Assembly (NCBI GenBank): GCA_016936505.1
Contig: JAFGXS010000052.1
Span: forward strand, 1 to 64,000
From: Bacteroidales bacterium
Lineage (GTDB): Bacteria; Bacteroidota; Bacteroidia; Bacteroidales; F082
Direction of reading: 5' to 3'
Length of the DNA: 64,000 nucleotides
Positions within the stretch are counted from its first letter, which is position 1. Every line of letters begins with the position of its first letter. The position numbers and the translations under genes were made by a program. Below are positions 53,524-61,225 of this stretch, piece by piece. Below the pieces are notes generated by a model. The model saw only the letters and a list, made by a program, of their open reading frames with translations, ran no database searches and was not told the DNA's origin.

Positions 53524-53692
53524 AGGCACAAGCTGATGCTTGCGCAAGATAGGTCGTAAATCTAGCTAGTGAGATAGTTCACCTCTGCTTTCCTTTTATT
53601 TTTTATAAAATTATTTGCTTTTATCCATAGAATGCATCAGCGGGGAGCCTTTCGTTGGCGGCTCATACCAGCTCAAGCGTCTGCTTGTATCA
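53524..53692. repeat. REPIN-like inverted pair (ACAAGCnGAYGCTTG)
   Basis: The left hairpin GCACAAGC-TGAT-GCTTGCGC (53526-53545) and a right hairpin CAAGC-GTCT-GCTTG (53674-53687) are inverted copies of about 30 bp with shared flanks. The arrangement is like a REPIN. It lies 127 bp before tRNA-Ser. Confidence 0.6.
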
Positions 53693-53805
53693 TAAACTTA
53701 ACTCAAAAATAATCTTAGATACTGACAATCTGATGTTTTATTTGCGCACAACTAAACATGAATTATTTAAATAAAAAATTGTCTTTTTGATAATCCATAT
53801 TTTTC

Positions 53806-53813
53806 TAATTTTG
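53806..53813 (+). promoter_or_regulatory. -7 box TAATTTTG for tRNA-Ser
   Basis: Exact TAnnTTTG, 5 bp before the mature tRNA 5' end. A possible -33 TTTG lies at 53786-53789 with a 16-bp spacer, slightly short. Confidence 0.6.
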
Positions 53814-53818
53814 CGCCC

Positions 53819-53906
53819 GGAGAGTTGCCGGAGTGGTCGAACGGGGCGGTCTCGAAAACCGTTGTACCCTTCACGGGTACCAAGGGTTCGAATCCCTTAC
53901 TCTCCG
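53819..53906 (+). tRNA. tRNA-Ser(CGA)
   Basis: The 7-bp acceptor stem GGAGAGT/ACTCTCC is perfect, with discriminator G and no encoded CCA. The anticodon loop CTCGAAA gives anticodon CGA, reading the UCG serine codon. A long variable arm (GTACCC TTCA GGGTAC-like) marks a class II serine tRNA, and the T loop GGTTCGAATCC is intact. A terminator hairpin follows at 53909. Confidence 0.95.
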
Positions 53907-53908
53907 CA

Positions 53909-53948
53909 AAACAGAAAACCTCGTGCCTTAGCATGGGGTTTTCTGTTT
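53909..53948 (+). terminator. Terminator after tRNA-Ser
   Basis: 12-bp stem AAACAGAAAACC/GGTTTTCTGTTT with a 16-nt loop, starting 3 bp after the tRNA. Confidence 0.78.
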
Positions 53949-54023
53949 GTTAATTCAAATATTTCGCGGTAAGGAGCAAAATGCATTTAGTAGTTTGGAC
54001 TTATTATAAATAATAAAATTTCT

Positions 54024-54031
54024 TACCTTTG
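54024..54031 (+). promoter_or_regulatory. -7 box TACCTTTG for the E1 gene
   Basis: Exact TAnnTTTG element, 25 bp before the ATG at 54057. Confidence 0.6.
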
Positions 54032-54056
54032 CACCCGAATTAAATCAGAAAGAAAT

Positions 54057-56099
54057 ATGTCACAAAAACGCCGATTTACATTGGATTCAACCGACAAGGC
54101 AACGCTTGAGAAGTGGTATCGCCTGATGACATTGGGAAGACAACTGGACGAGAAGGCTCCCAATTATCTGAAACAAGCGCTGGGCTGGTCGTATCATGCA
54201 CCTTATGCCGGACACGATGGAATTCAATTAGCCATTGGTCAGGTTTTCGATAAAGAAACCGATTTTTTATTCCCTTATTACCGTGATATGCTTACCGCTA
54301 TTTCAGCCGGTATGACAGCAGAAGAGATTATTTTGAATGGTATTTCAAAAGCCAACGATCCTTCCAGCGGTGGTCGTCACATGTCGAATCACTTTGCCAA
54401 ACCCGAATGGAATATCCAGAATGTTTCTTCAGCTACGGGTAACCATACCCTGCACGCCGTAGGAACAGGAAGATCAATGAAAATTTATAACGGAAAAGGC
54501 GTTTCCATCAGTTCACAGGGAGAATCTTCTACCTCTGAAGGTTATGTATTCGAAGCCATCAATGGTGCTGCAAAAGAAGAGTTACCGGTTATTTTTGTGT
54601 TCCAGGATAACAAATACGGTATTTCTGTTCCTCAGGCCGATCAATCTGCCAACGTGCGTGTAGCAGAAAACTATCGCGGCATCCGTAACTTGAAAATTAT
54701 GTATTGCGACGGCAAAAACGTGTTCAATTCAATGAACACAATGGCCGAAGCCAAAGAATATGCTATCAAACACAGTCAGCCTGTAATTGTTCATGCCAAC
54801 TGTGTTCGTATTCATTCACACTCCAACTCCGACCGTCACGAGTTGTATCGAGACGACAACGAAAGACACTGTGCTGTACTTTCTGATCCTTTGAACCGTT
54901 TCCGTGTTCAGCTGGTTCACTCCGGTAAATTTACCGAAGAGGAACTCACACAGATGGACAAGGATGCCAAGAAAATAATATCAGATGCGCACAAAAAAGC
55001 ATTAAACGCACCCAATCCTGATCCGGCATCTATTTTTGATTTTGTTTCTCCTGAACCTTATGTAAGCACAAAATATCCTGATGGTATCCACGATGGAACC
55101 AAAGGGGAAAAACTTAAACTGATTCAGGCTTTGAATTCTACTTTGAAAGCAGAGTTTCGTGAAAATCCTGATACTTACTTGTGGGGACAGGATATGGCCA
55201 ATAAAGATAAGGGCGGTATCTTTAATGTTTCAAAAGGAATGCAGCAGGAGTTTGGTCCTGTACGTGTATTTAATGCCCCTATTGCTGAAGATTACATTGT
55301 GGGAACATCAAACGGTATGAGCCGTTACAATGATAAAATCCGTGTTGTAATGGAAGGTGCAGAGTTTGCCGATTATTTCTGGCCTGCAATGGAACAATTG
55401 GTTGACAGCTCACACGATTATTGGAGAAGCAATGGGAAATTTTCTCCTAACATGATTATTCGTCTGGCTTCCGGAGGTTATATAGGTGGTGGGTTGTACC
55501 ACTCACAGACTATCGAAGGAGCGCTGGCAACTTTCCCCGGGTTGCGCGTAGTTTATCCCGCATACGCAGATGATGCTGCCGGTTTATTACGTACTGCCAT
55601 CCGTTCAAGAGGAATTACTGTTTTCCTTGAACCCAAAGCATTGTACAACGATCCATTGAGTGAAGCCATAGTTCCTGATGATTTTGAAGTTCCTTTCGGA
55701 AAAGCCAGAATACGAAAAGAAGGTAGTGATTTAACCATTGTAACCTATGGTAATACCTTACCCATGAGTATGCAGGTTGCAGAAGAACTGGAAAAGGAAG
55801 GAAAATCTGTTGAAGTAATTGACTTGCGTTCACTATTGCCTCTGGATACAGAAACCATTCTTAAATCGGTGAAAAAAACCAATAAAGTATTGGTTGTTCA
55901 CGAAGATAAAGTATTTGCAGGTTTTGGTGGCGAAGTAGCTGGTGTTATAGCTGATGCCGCTTTCGAATACCTTGATGCTCCTGTAAAAAGGGTTGGTTCC
56001 ACTTTTACTCCTGTTGGTTTTAACAGAATTCTCGAAAAAGCCATTCTTCCCAATGCAGAAAAAATCAAAGCTGCTGTTGAGGAAATGCTGGAATATTAA
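54057..56099 (+). CDS. 2-oxoacid dehydrogenase E1, alpha and beta fused
   Basis: This 680-residue protein joins the alpha (about 1-335) and beta (about 350-680) subunits of the TPP-dependent E1 of branched-chain-type 2-oxoacid dehydrogenases. The TPP-Mg motif is split as GESSTSEG (155-162) with DNKYGIS (184-190); the beta half has FNAPIAEDYIVGTSNGMSRY and a transketolase-C end. It feeds acyl groups to an E2 lipoyl protein, absent from this window. The fused form is common in Bacteroidota. The substrate may be 2-oxoisovalerate or another acid. It provides an NAD-linked alternative to the ferredoxin-linked KorABCD. Confidence 0.92.
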   Translation: MSQKRRFTLDSTDKATLEKWYRLMTLGRQLDEKAPNYLKQALGWSYHAPYAGHDGIQLAIGQVFDKETDFLFPYYRDMLTAISAGMTAEEIILNGISKANDPSSGGRHMSNHFAKPEWNIQNVSSATGNHTLHAVGTGRSMKIYNGKGVSISSQGESSTSEGYVFEAINGAAKEELPVIFVFQDNKYGISVPQADQSANVRVAENYRGIRNLKIMYCDGKNVFNSMNTMAEAKEYAIKHSQPVIVHANCVRIHSHSNSDRHELYRDDNERHCAVLSDPLNRFRVQLVHSGKFTEEELTQMDKDAKKIISDAHKKALNAPNPDPASIFDFVSPEPYVSTKYPDGIHDGTKGEKLKLIQALNSTLKAEFRENPDTYLWGQDMANKDKGGIFNVSKGMQQEFGPVRVFNAPIAEDYIVGTSNGMSRYNDKIRVVMEGAEFADYFWPAMEQLVDSSHDYWRSNGKFSPNMIIRLASGGYIGGGLYHSQTIEGALATFPGLRVVYPAYADDAAGLLRTAIRSRGITVFLEPKALYNDPLSEAIVPDDFEVPFGKARIRKEGSDLTIVTYGNTLPMSMQVAEELEKEGKSVEVIDLRSLLPLDTETILKSVKKTNKVLVVHEDKVFAGFGGEVAGVIADAAFEYLDAPVKRVGSTFTPVGFNRILEKAILPNAEKIKAAVEEMLEY

Positions 56100-56116
56100 A
56101 ATAGAAATTGAATTAT

Positions 56117-56152
56117 AGAAAATCCGTCTTTCATTGAAGGACGGATTTTTTT
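56117..56152. terminator. Bidirectional terminator between E1 and flippase genes
   Basis: Stem AAAATCCGTC/GACGGATTTT with extra TTC/GAA pairing in the loop and T7. It lies between convergent genes. Confidence 0.85.
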
Positions 56153-57455
56153 ATGCTTTGTTTACTAAAAATAATTTACGACTGAGTTGCATAAAGGCAT
56201 TGAAATCATTACGGAGTATGAGCCAGTCTTTCCATGGAGTTTGTGTTTGTTTTCTGAACACAAAATATTGATATAAAGCACTGGTTACATAGCTTCCGGA
56301 TGCGACCCATGCAGCTCCGATGATTCCAAAAGGCTCAATCAGTAAAAAGGCAAGCAAAATAGTTACAACAAATCCAGCAATGTTGGCGTACAGATTAATT
56401 TTTGGTTGACCGGTTCCTGAAAAATAATGACTGAAAACTGCATTGGCAGCCAAAGCCAATACAGCCGGGCTTAAAGACAAAACAACGCTTTTAATTTGCA
56501 TAAATGATCGGCTGAAAATCATTCCATAAAAAGAAGTGGGGATAATCAATAAAACCAGTAAAGCAATAAAAGAGATGGTTAAAGCAAACTTCATGGATTT
56601 GATGGTCAGATTCCTGGCATATTCTTTATCATCTGAGTTGGAAATAGCGGAAAACTGAACCAAAGCAATACTCTGAGCAATTATTCTCAACCCTTCAGTT
56701 AACTGAACTGCGGCAGTAAGGATTCCCAACGGAGCCAGACCATTTAAAACACGTACAAAATAAAAGCTAAGCCGTTTATTTACAATATGAACAGTATTTC
56801 CGGCTGAGGTAGCCAAACCGTAAAGCATTATTTTACCTGTGTTGCTGAAAAGATGATTAACAGAAAAATGTTTTAAATCTTTTCTTAATGCAATCAATCC
56901 TGCAATGGCTGTAATTATCCACGAAAGAAGTAAAGCCTGTAAATAGGACAGGGGACTTATTTGTTTGACGACAAAAATCAAAAACAAAAATCCCAGCAGA
57001 AACAAACTTACCTGAAGGAAAAAAAGCAGGTTGTAGGTTCTGATTTTCTTCAAGCCAATTAACAGGTTAAAATGGATTTGCATCCAACCGTTAAACAGGG
57101 CCATCATCAGCACCCAGAAACCAAAACCACCCGGTAATATCATTTCCTGAAAACCAGGAAACAAGTGAAAGAGATATCCAAATATTAGTCCTATAAATGT
57201 GACAATGAAAATGTTCCAGAGGTAAGCAATGAAAAGCATCCTGGAAACAGAAAAACGTGAAGCAAAATAAACCAGCGCACTGCCGCCCAAAAAATCGATT
57301 AATAGCTGAATCAGTGTGATGTCAACAACAAGCAAACCTACTGTTCCCAATCCTTCTTTCCCAATGAACCGGGTCATGAGCAATAGGATAATAAAGTTGA
57401 AAACGGCATTAATTATGCGTGTTCCTGTTGTGTTTATGATGTTTTTAAAAATCAT
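56151..57455 (-). CDS. Oligosaccharide flippase (Wzx/MATE-like)
   Basis: This 434-residue inner membrane protein has about 12 transmembrane helices and fits the polysaccharide-biosynthesis flippase fold: an N-terminal GTRIINAVFNFIILLLMTRFIGKEGLG motif and paired helices throughout. It should flip lipid-linked glycans across the inner membrane. It is divergent from the GT2-fusion gene (117-bp gap), and rfbC lies elsewhere in the window, so surface polysaccharide synthesis is the likely context. Confidence 0.85.
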   Translation of the reverse strand: MIFKNIINTTGTRIINAVFNFIILLLMTRFIGKEGLGTVGLLVVDITLIQLLIDFLGGSALVYFASRFSVSRMLFIAYLWNIFIVTFIGLIFGYLFHLFPGFQEMILPGGFGFWVLMMALFNGWMQIHFNLLIGLKKIRTYNLLFFLQVSLFLLGFLFLIFVVKQISPLSYLQALLLSWIITAIAGLIALRKDLKHFSVNHLFSNTGKIMLYGLATSAGNTVHIVNKRLSFYFVRVLNGLAPLGILTAAVQLTEGLRIIAQSIALVQFSAISNSDDKEYARNLTIKSMKFALTISFIALLVLLIIPTSFYGMIFSRSFMQIKSVVLSLSPAVLALAANAVFSHYFSGTGQPKINLYANIAGFVVTILLAFLLIEPFGIIGAAWVASGSYVTSALYQYFVFRKQTQTPWKDWLILRNDFNAFMQLSRKLFLVNKA

Positions 57456-57464
57456 AGATTAAAG

Positions 57465-57472
57465 CAAATTTA
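57465..57472 (-). promoter_or_regulatory. -7 box TAAATTTG for the flippase gene, nearly leaderless
   Basis: Exact TAnnTTTG on the minus strand, 9 bp before the ATG at 57455, so the 5' UTR would be only a few bases. Confidence 0.5.
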
Positions 57473-57545
57473 GCAATGAAATTCAAACTTTGAATGAAAT
57501 TTCGTTGATTTTGTTGCCGGAGCGTATCGGTTGAAATTAATATAC

Positions 57546-57553
57546 TATTTTTG
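57546..57553 (+). promoter_or_regulatory. -7 box TATTTTTG for the GT2-fusion gene
   Basis: Exact TAnnTTTG, 19 bp before the ATG at 57573. Confidence 0.45.
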
Positions 57554-57572
57554 AATTATAGAACCATTTACC

Positions 57573-59528
57573 ATGCAGTTATCGGTTGTTATTGTCAATT
57601 ATAATGTTTCCCGTTTTCTGGAGCAATGCCTGATTTCGGTGTTTAAAGCTACTAAGAATGTGGAGACTGAAGTGTGGGTTGTGGACAATAATTCCGTTGA
57701 CGACTCAGTGGAAATGGTGAAAAGCCGTTTCGCTGAGGTAAAAATTATTGAGAACAGAACCAATCTTGGTTTCGCAAAAGCGAATAATCAGGCTATAAAA
57801 CAAGCAAAAGGAAAATATGTTTTGCTTTTGAATCCGGATACCGTTGTTGAAACAGATACATTTGAAAAAACCATCCGTTTCATGGATGAACATCCGGACG
57901 CCGGTGGGTTGGGGGTGAAAATGCTGGATGGAAGTGGTAAATTTCTTCCTGAGTCTAAAAGAGGCTTACCAACACCTGCTACTGCATTCTACAAAATTTT
58001 CGGATTATCAAGACTTTTTCCGCACTCAAAGAAGTTTTCCCGATATCATTTAGGTTTTCTGAATGAGAATGAAGTACATGAAGTTGATGTTCTTGCCGGT
58101 GCTTTTATGCTGATACGCAAATCGGTTCTAAACAAAATTGGTGTACTGGACGAGTCCTTTTTCATGTACGGAGAAGATGTTGACATTTCTTACAGGATTA
58201 CTCTGGCTGGTTTTAAAAACTACTATTTCCCCGAAACACGTATTATTCATTATAAAGGAGAAAGCACAAAAAAAAGCAGCGTGAACTATGTATTGGTATT
58301 TTATAAAGCCATGATCATTTTTGCGCGAAAACATTTTACAGGAAAAAACGCACGTTTGCTCATTTTCTTTATCAATATTGCTGTTTATTTCAGAGCCTTT
58401 TTGGCGTTAATTTCACGCTTCATAACCAAAGTCGGACTGCCATTAATCGATACAATTCTGATGTTGGCCGGTGCCTGGCTTATTATGAACTTATGGCAGG
58501 AAAATATTATTGCAAAACATGGTGGAAGCTATCCTGAATTGTTTACCTGGGTTTATATTCCGGTTTATGTGTTGATTTGGGTTTTCTCTATCTTGTTCAG
58601 CGGAGGGTATGATAAGCCAGTCAGAATAAGAAAATCAATACAGGGAATACTGTTGGGAACAGTATTTATCTTAATTGCATATAGCCTGTTAAGTGAAAAT
58701 TTGCGGTTTTCAAGAGGACAAATTCTGGCTGATACACTTTGGGCTTTGGTTAGCTTACCTCTTTTGAGATATATTCTGAGTGGACTGAATTGTTCAGCTT
58801 TTCAACTGGAAGAAAAGAAAGCCAAAAGAATATTGATTATTGGTGATGAACAAGAGTCAGGGCGTGTGAAGTACATTTTAGAAAAAACATATCTGAATAC
58901 CGGTTTTATCGGACAGGTTTTTTATACCGATGAAATAAATAAACCTCATGATTTTGTGGGGACAATTCGTCAGGTAAAAGATATTGTTACAATATACAAT
59001 ATTGATGAAATAATTTTTTGCAGTAAGAACCTTTCTCAGCAAACAATTATTGATAAAATGTCAGAATGGAAGACTTTAAAAGTTGAATATAAAATTGCTC
59101 CCGAAGACAGCTTCTCAATTATAGGAAGTCATTCCATTCATACACAAGGTGAATTATATACGGTTGGGGTAAATCTTGTTTATAAGGCTTCAAACAGGCG
59201 AAATAAGAGATTACTGGACATCATTTTGTCTCTTATTTTCCTGGTGAGTTATCCTTTGACATTTTTAATTGTAAAAAGCCAGGGTAATTTTTTAGCTAAT
59301 ATTCTTCGTGTTCTTACCGGGAAAAAATCGTGGGTTGGATATAGACCAGACAATTTAAGCCATTCAGCATTAAAACCAGGAATACTTACTCCAACCGACG
59401 GAATGAAGAATATTCCTATTGATGAGAAGGTGATTCAACAACTAAATCTGTTCTACATACGGGATTATTCAATTCTTAAGGATTTGAACATTATTTTTTA
59501 TGCCTTTCGTAAACTGGGAAACACATAA
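57573..59528 (+). CDS. GT2 glycosyltransferase fused to a degenerate sugar-phosphate transferase
   Basis: This 651-residue protein starts with a family 2 glycosyltransferase domain (about 1-250): VVIVNYNVSRFLEQCL, VVDNNSVDDSVEM, LLNPDTVV (metal site) and GAFMLIRKSVLNKIGVLDESFFMYGEDVDISYRI. Four or five membrane helices follow (about 255-410), then a Rossmann-like segment (RILIIGDEQESG) and a C-terminal region like the polyprenyl glycosylphosphotransferase family (KRLLDIILSLIFLVSYPLTFLIV, KSWVGYRP, LKPGILT, YIRDYSILKDLNIIFYAF). The catalytic KFRSM...DELPQ part of that family is missing, so this half is probably inactive or scaffolding. The GT2 half resembles rhamnosyltransferases. Confidence 0.85.
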   Translation: MQLSVVIVNYNVSRFLEQCLISVFKATKNVETEVWVVDNNSVDDSVEMVKSRFAEVKIIENRTNLGFAKANNQAIKQAKGKYVLLLNPDTVVETDTFEKTIRFMDEHPDAGGLGVKMLDGSGKFLPESKRGLPTPATAFYKIFGLSRLFPHSKKFSRYHLGFLNENEVHEVDVLAGAFMLIRKSVLNKIGVLDESFFMYGEDVDISYRITLAGFKNYYFPETRIIHYKGESTKKSSVNYVLVFYKAMIIFARKHFTGKNARLLIFFINIAVYFRAFLALISRFITKVGLPLIDTILMLAGAWLIMNLWQENIIAKHGGSYPELFTWVYIPVYVLIWVFSILFSGGYDKPVRIRKSIQGILLGTVFILIAYSLLSENLRFSRGQILADTLWALVSLPLLRYILSGLNCSAFQLEEKKAKRILIIGDEQESGRVKYILEKTYLNTGFIGQVFYTDEINKPHDFVGTIRQVKDIVTIYNIDEIIFCSKNLSQQTIIDKMSEWKTLKVEYKIAPEDSFSIIGSHSIHTQGELYTVGVNLVYKASNRRNKRLLDIILSLIFLVSYPLTFLIVKSQGNFLANILRVLTGKKSWVGYRPDNLSHSALKPGILTPTDGMKNIPIDEKVIQQLNLFYIRDYSILKDLNIIFYAFRKLGNT

Positions 59529-59567
59529 TTTTTACTGCTTTCCAACGGTTATTTACTTCTGAATGTG

Positions 59568-59575
59568 TATCTTTG
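59568..59575 (+). promoter_or_regulatory. -7 box TATCTTTG for ruvX
   Basis: Exact TAnnTTTG, 10 bp before the ruvX ATG at 59586, giving a very short leader. Confidence 0.55.
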
Positions 59576-59585
59576 CAACCGTTTT

Positions 59586-60002
59586 ATGAGTAGGATATTA
59601 GCAATAGATTACGGACGAAAAAGAGCAGGAATTGCTGTTACTGATGAGTTGCAGATTATCGCAACAGGTTTGACCACGGTTCCGAGCCATGAATTGATTG
59701 CTTTTTTGAAGGAATATACCGGCAAAGAAAAGGTTGATTTGATTGTTGTTGGCGAACCCCGTGATATGATGAACAGGCCCTCGGAAGCCACTCGCTTTAT
59801 TGAACCTTTTGTTGCGAAACTGAAGGCACAGTTTCCTACAATGGATGTAAAAAGATTTGATGAACGATTTACTTCAAAAATGGCACATCAGGCCATGCTT
59901 GATGGTGGATTAAAAAAGAAAAAACGACAAGACAAGGCTTTGGTTGATACTTTAAGCGCTACATTGATTTTACAATCCTATATGGAATCAATTAAATTTT
60001 GA
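59586..60002 (+). CDS. ruvX: Putative pre-16S rRNA nuclease RuvX/YqgF
   Basis: This 138-residue RNase H-fold protein processes the 5' end of 16S rRNA and/or Holliday-type substrates. It has LAIDYGRKRAGIAVTD (Asp8), VVGEPRDMMNRPSEATRF, RFDERFTSKMA and the C-terminal DKALVDTLSATLILQSYME with acidic catalytic residues. The ATG at 59586 is chosen since an upstream GTG at 59565 lies before the promoter box. The def gene follows after 4 bp. Confidence 0.94.
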   Translation: MSRILAIDYGRKRAGIAVTDELQIIATGLTTVPSHELIAFLKEYTGKEKVDLIVVGEPRDMMNRPSEATRFIEPFVAKLKAQFPTMDVKRFDERFTSKMAHQAMLDGGLKKKKRQDKALVDTLSATLILQSYMESIKF

Positions 60003-60006
60003 AAAG

Positions 60007-60579
60007 ATGATGTTACCAATTACCGCATACGGACATCCCACTTTAAGAAAAAAGGGGGAGGAGATTACTAAAGACTATCCTGAACTGCAAAAACTGATTG
60101 CAGACATGTTTGAAACCATGTATGAGTCGCACGGAGTTGGTTTGGCTGCTCAACAGATCAATCGCGCAATTCGTTTGTTTGTAATTGATGCCAGCCCATT
60201 TGCCGAAGAATATCCAGAAGCTCAGGATTTCAAAAAAGTGTTCATTAACGCTAAAATTGTTCGTGAAGAAGGAACAGATTGGGATTTCGAAGAAGGCTGC
60301 TTAAGTATTCCCAAAATCAATGAATTTGTTTCACGCAAACCTGTGGTTTATCTTGATTACTATGATGAAGAATTCAATTTTCATAAGGAAGAAAAATTTG
60401 AAGGTGTTGTAGCAAGGGTTATTCAGCATGAATTTGATCACACTGACGGCATTCTGTTTACAGATCGCATTCCGGCATTTAAGAAAGTATTGCTGAAACG
60501 AAAATTAAATGATATATCAGCAGGTAAGGTTGACGCCGGTTACCGGATGATTTTTCCAAAAAAGAAGCTGAAAGGATAA
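60007..60579 (+). CDS. def: Peptide deformylase
   Basis: This 190-residue metalloprotease removes N-formyl from new proteins. All three signatures are present: GVGLAAQQI (43-51), EEGCLS (95-100, Cys98 metal ligand) and HEFDHTDG (141-148, two His and catalytic Glu). Two adjacent ATG codons occur at 60007 and 60010; either may be the start. It is coupled to ruvX (4-bp gap). Its stop directly abuts the convergent YqgE gene. Confidence 0.97.
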   Translation: MMLPITAYGHPTLRKKGEEITKDYPELQKLIADMFETMYESHGVGLAAQQINRAIRLFVIDASPFAEEYPEAQDFKKVFINAKIVREEGTDWDFEEGCLSIPKINEFVSRKPVVYLDYYDEEFNFHKEEKFEGVVARVIQHEFDHTDGILFTDRIPAFKKVLLKRKLNDISAGKVDAGYRMIFPKKKLKG

Positions 60580-61167
60580 CTAATTTGTTGCCGGATTGGC
60601 AGGAAACTTATTCCATAATCTATAATTCCTCCCCAACTGAAGGGTAAGCTTTTTCCACAGCAAGTCGGATTTTGTTTTAAAAATCTGATCTTTATCGATG
60701 TTTGTAACAGCCCAGGAATTACGTAATAATTCTGTTGATAATTGTTCAGCTCCCCATCCTGAATAACCAAGAAAAAACCTGAAATTTTCATCATTCAGCA
60801 TATTCTTCACGGAAAGTTCTGTAACCTCATCAAGGTTACCACCCCAGTAAAGTCCATCCATAAGCTCAATAGAGTCTTGAATAATATTTCCTAAAGTATG
60901 AATATAAAACAGGCGATTGGTTTCAACCGGCCCACCCAGGTAAACCTTTAAATCTGTATTAGCAAAATCGGGTAGAAGATCCGAGAGTCTGGTTGAGATT
61001 TTTTTATTGATGATGACACCAAATGAACCCTCAGGATTGTGTTCAGCCAGCAAGACCACCGATCGGCCAAAATAATAATCATCCATAAAAGGTTCGGACA
61101 GTAAAACCCTTCCTTTTAGTGGCTTGACATTATTCGTCTTAATTTGTATCAGATGATCTAAGTTCAT
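60580..61167 (-). CDS. YqgE/AlgH family protein
   Basis: This 195-residue cytosolic protein has the YqgE/AlgH pattern: KPLKGRVLLSEPFMDDYYFGRSVVLLAEHNPEGSFGVIINK, LYWGGNLDEV, FFLGYSGWGAEQLSTEL. The function is unknown; in Pseudomonas, AlgH influences alginate and other regulation. Conserved gene neighbourhoods often pair yqgE with yqgF/ruvX, and here ruvX is two genes away on the other strand. The gene is divergent from murL with a 58-bp gap. Confidence 0.93.
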   Translation of the reverse strand: MNLDHLIQIKTNNVKPLKGRVLLSEPFMDDYYFGRSVVLLAEHNPEGSFGVIINKKISTRLSDLLPDFANTDLKVYLGGPVETNRLFYIHTLGNIIQDSIELMDGLYWGGNLDEVTELSVKNMLNDENFRFFLGYSGWGAEQLSTELLRNSWAVTNIDKDQIFKTKSDLLWKKLTLQLGRNYRLWNKFPANPATN

Positions 61168-61225
61168 TTAACTTGAAAAGTTTAATTTTACATTTTTATT
61201 GTAAACAAAAAATATACCATAAATT

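Larger units (their letters stand above)
53254..53818. other. Intergenic region with terminator, tandem repeats, REPIN-like pair and tRNA promoter
   Basis: This 565-bp stretch has no credible gene. It holds the DUF6261 terminator, the 42-bp units, the REPIN-like pair, and the promoter of tRNA-Ser at its end. Confidence 0.6.

Noticed and set aside
59565-59585. Seven extra N-terminal residues for RuvX from GTG 59565
   Set aside because: They lie over the -7 box and are absent from the family N-terminus.
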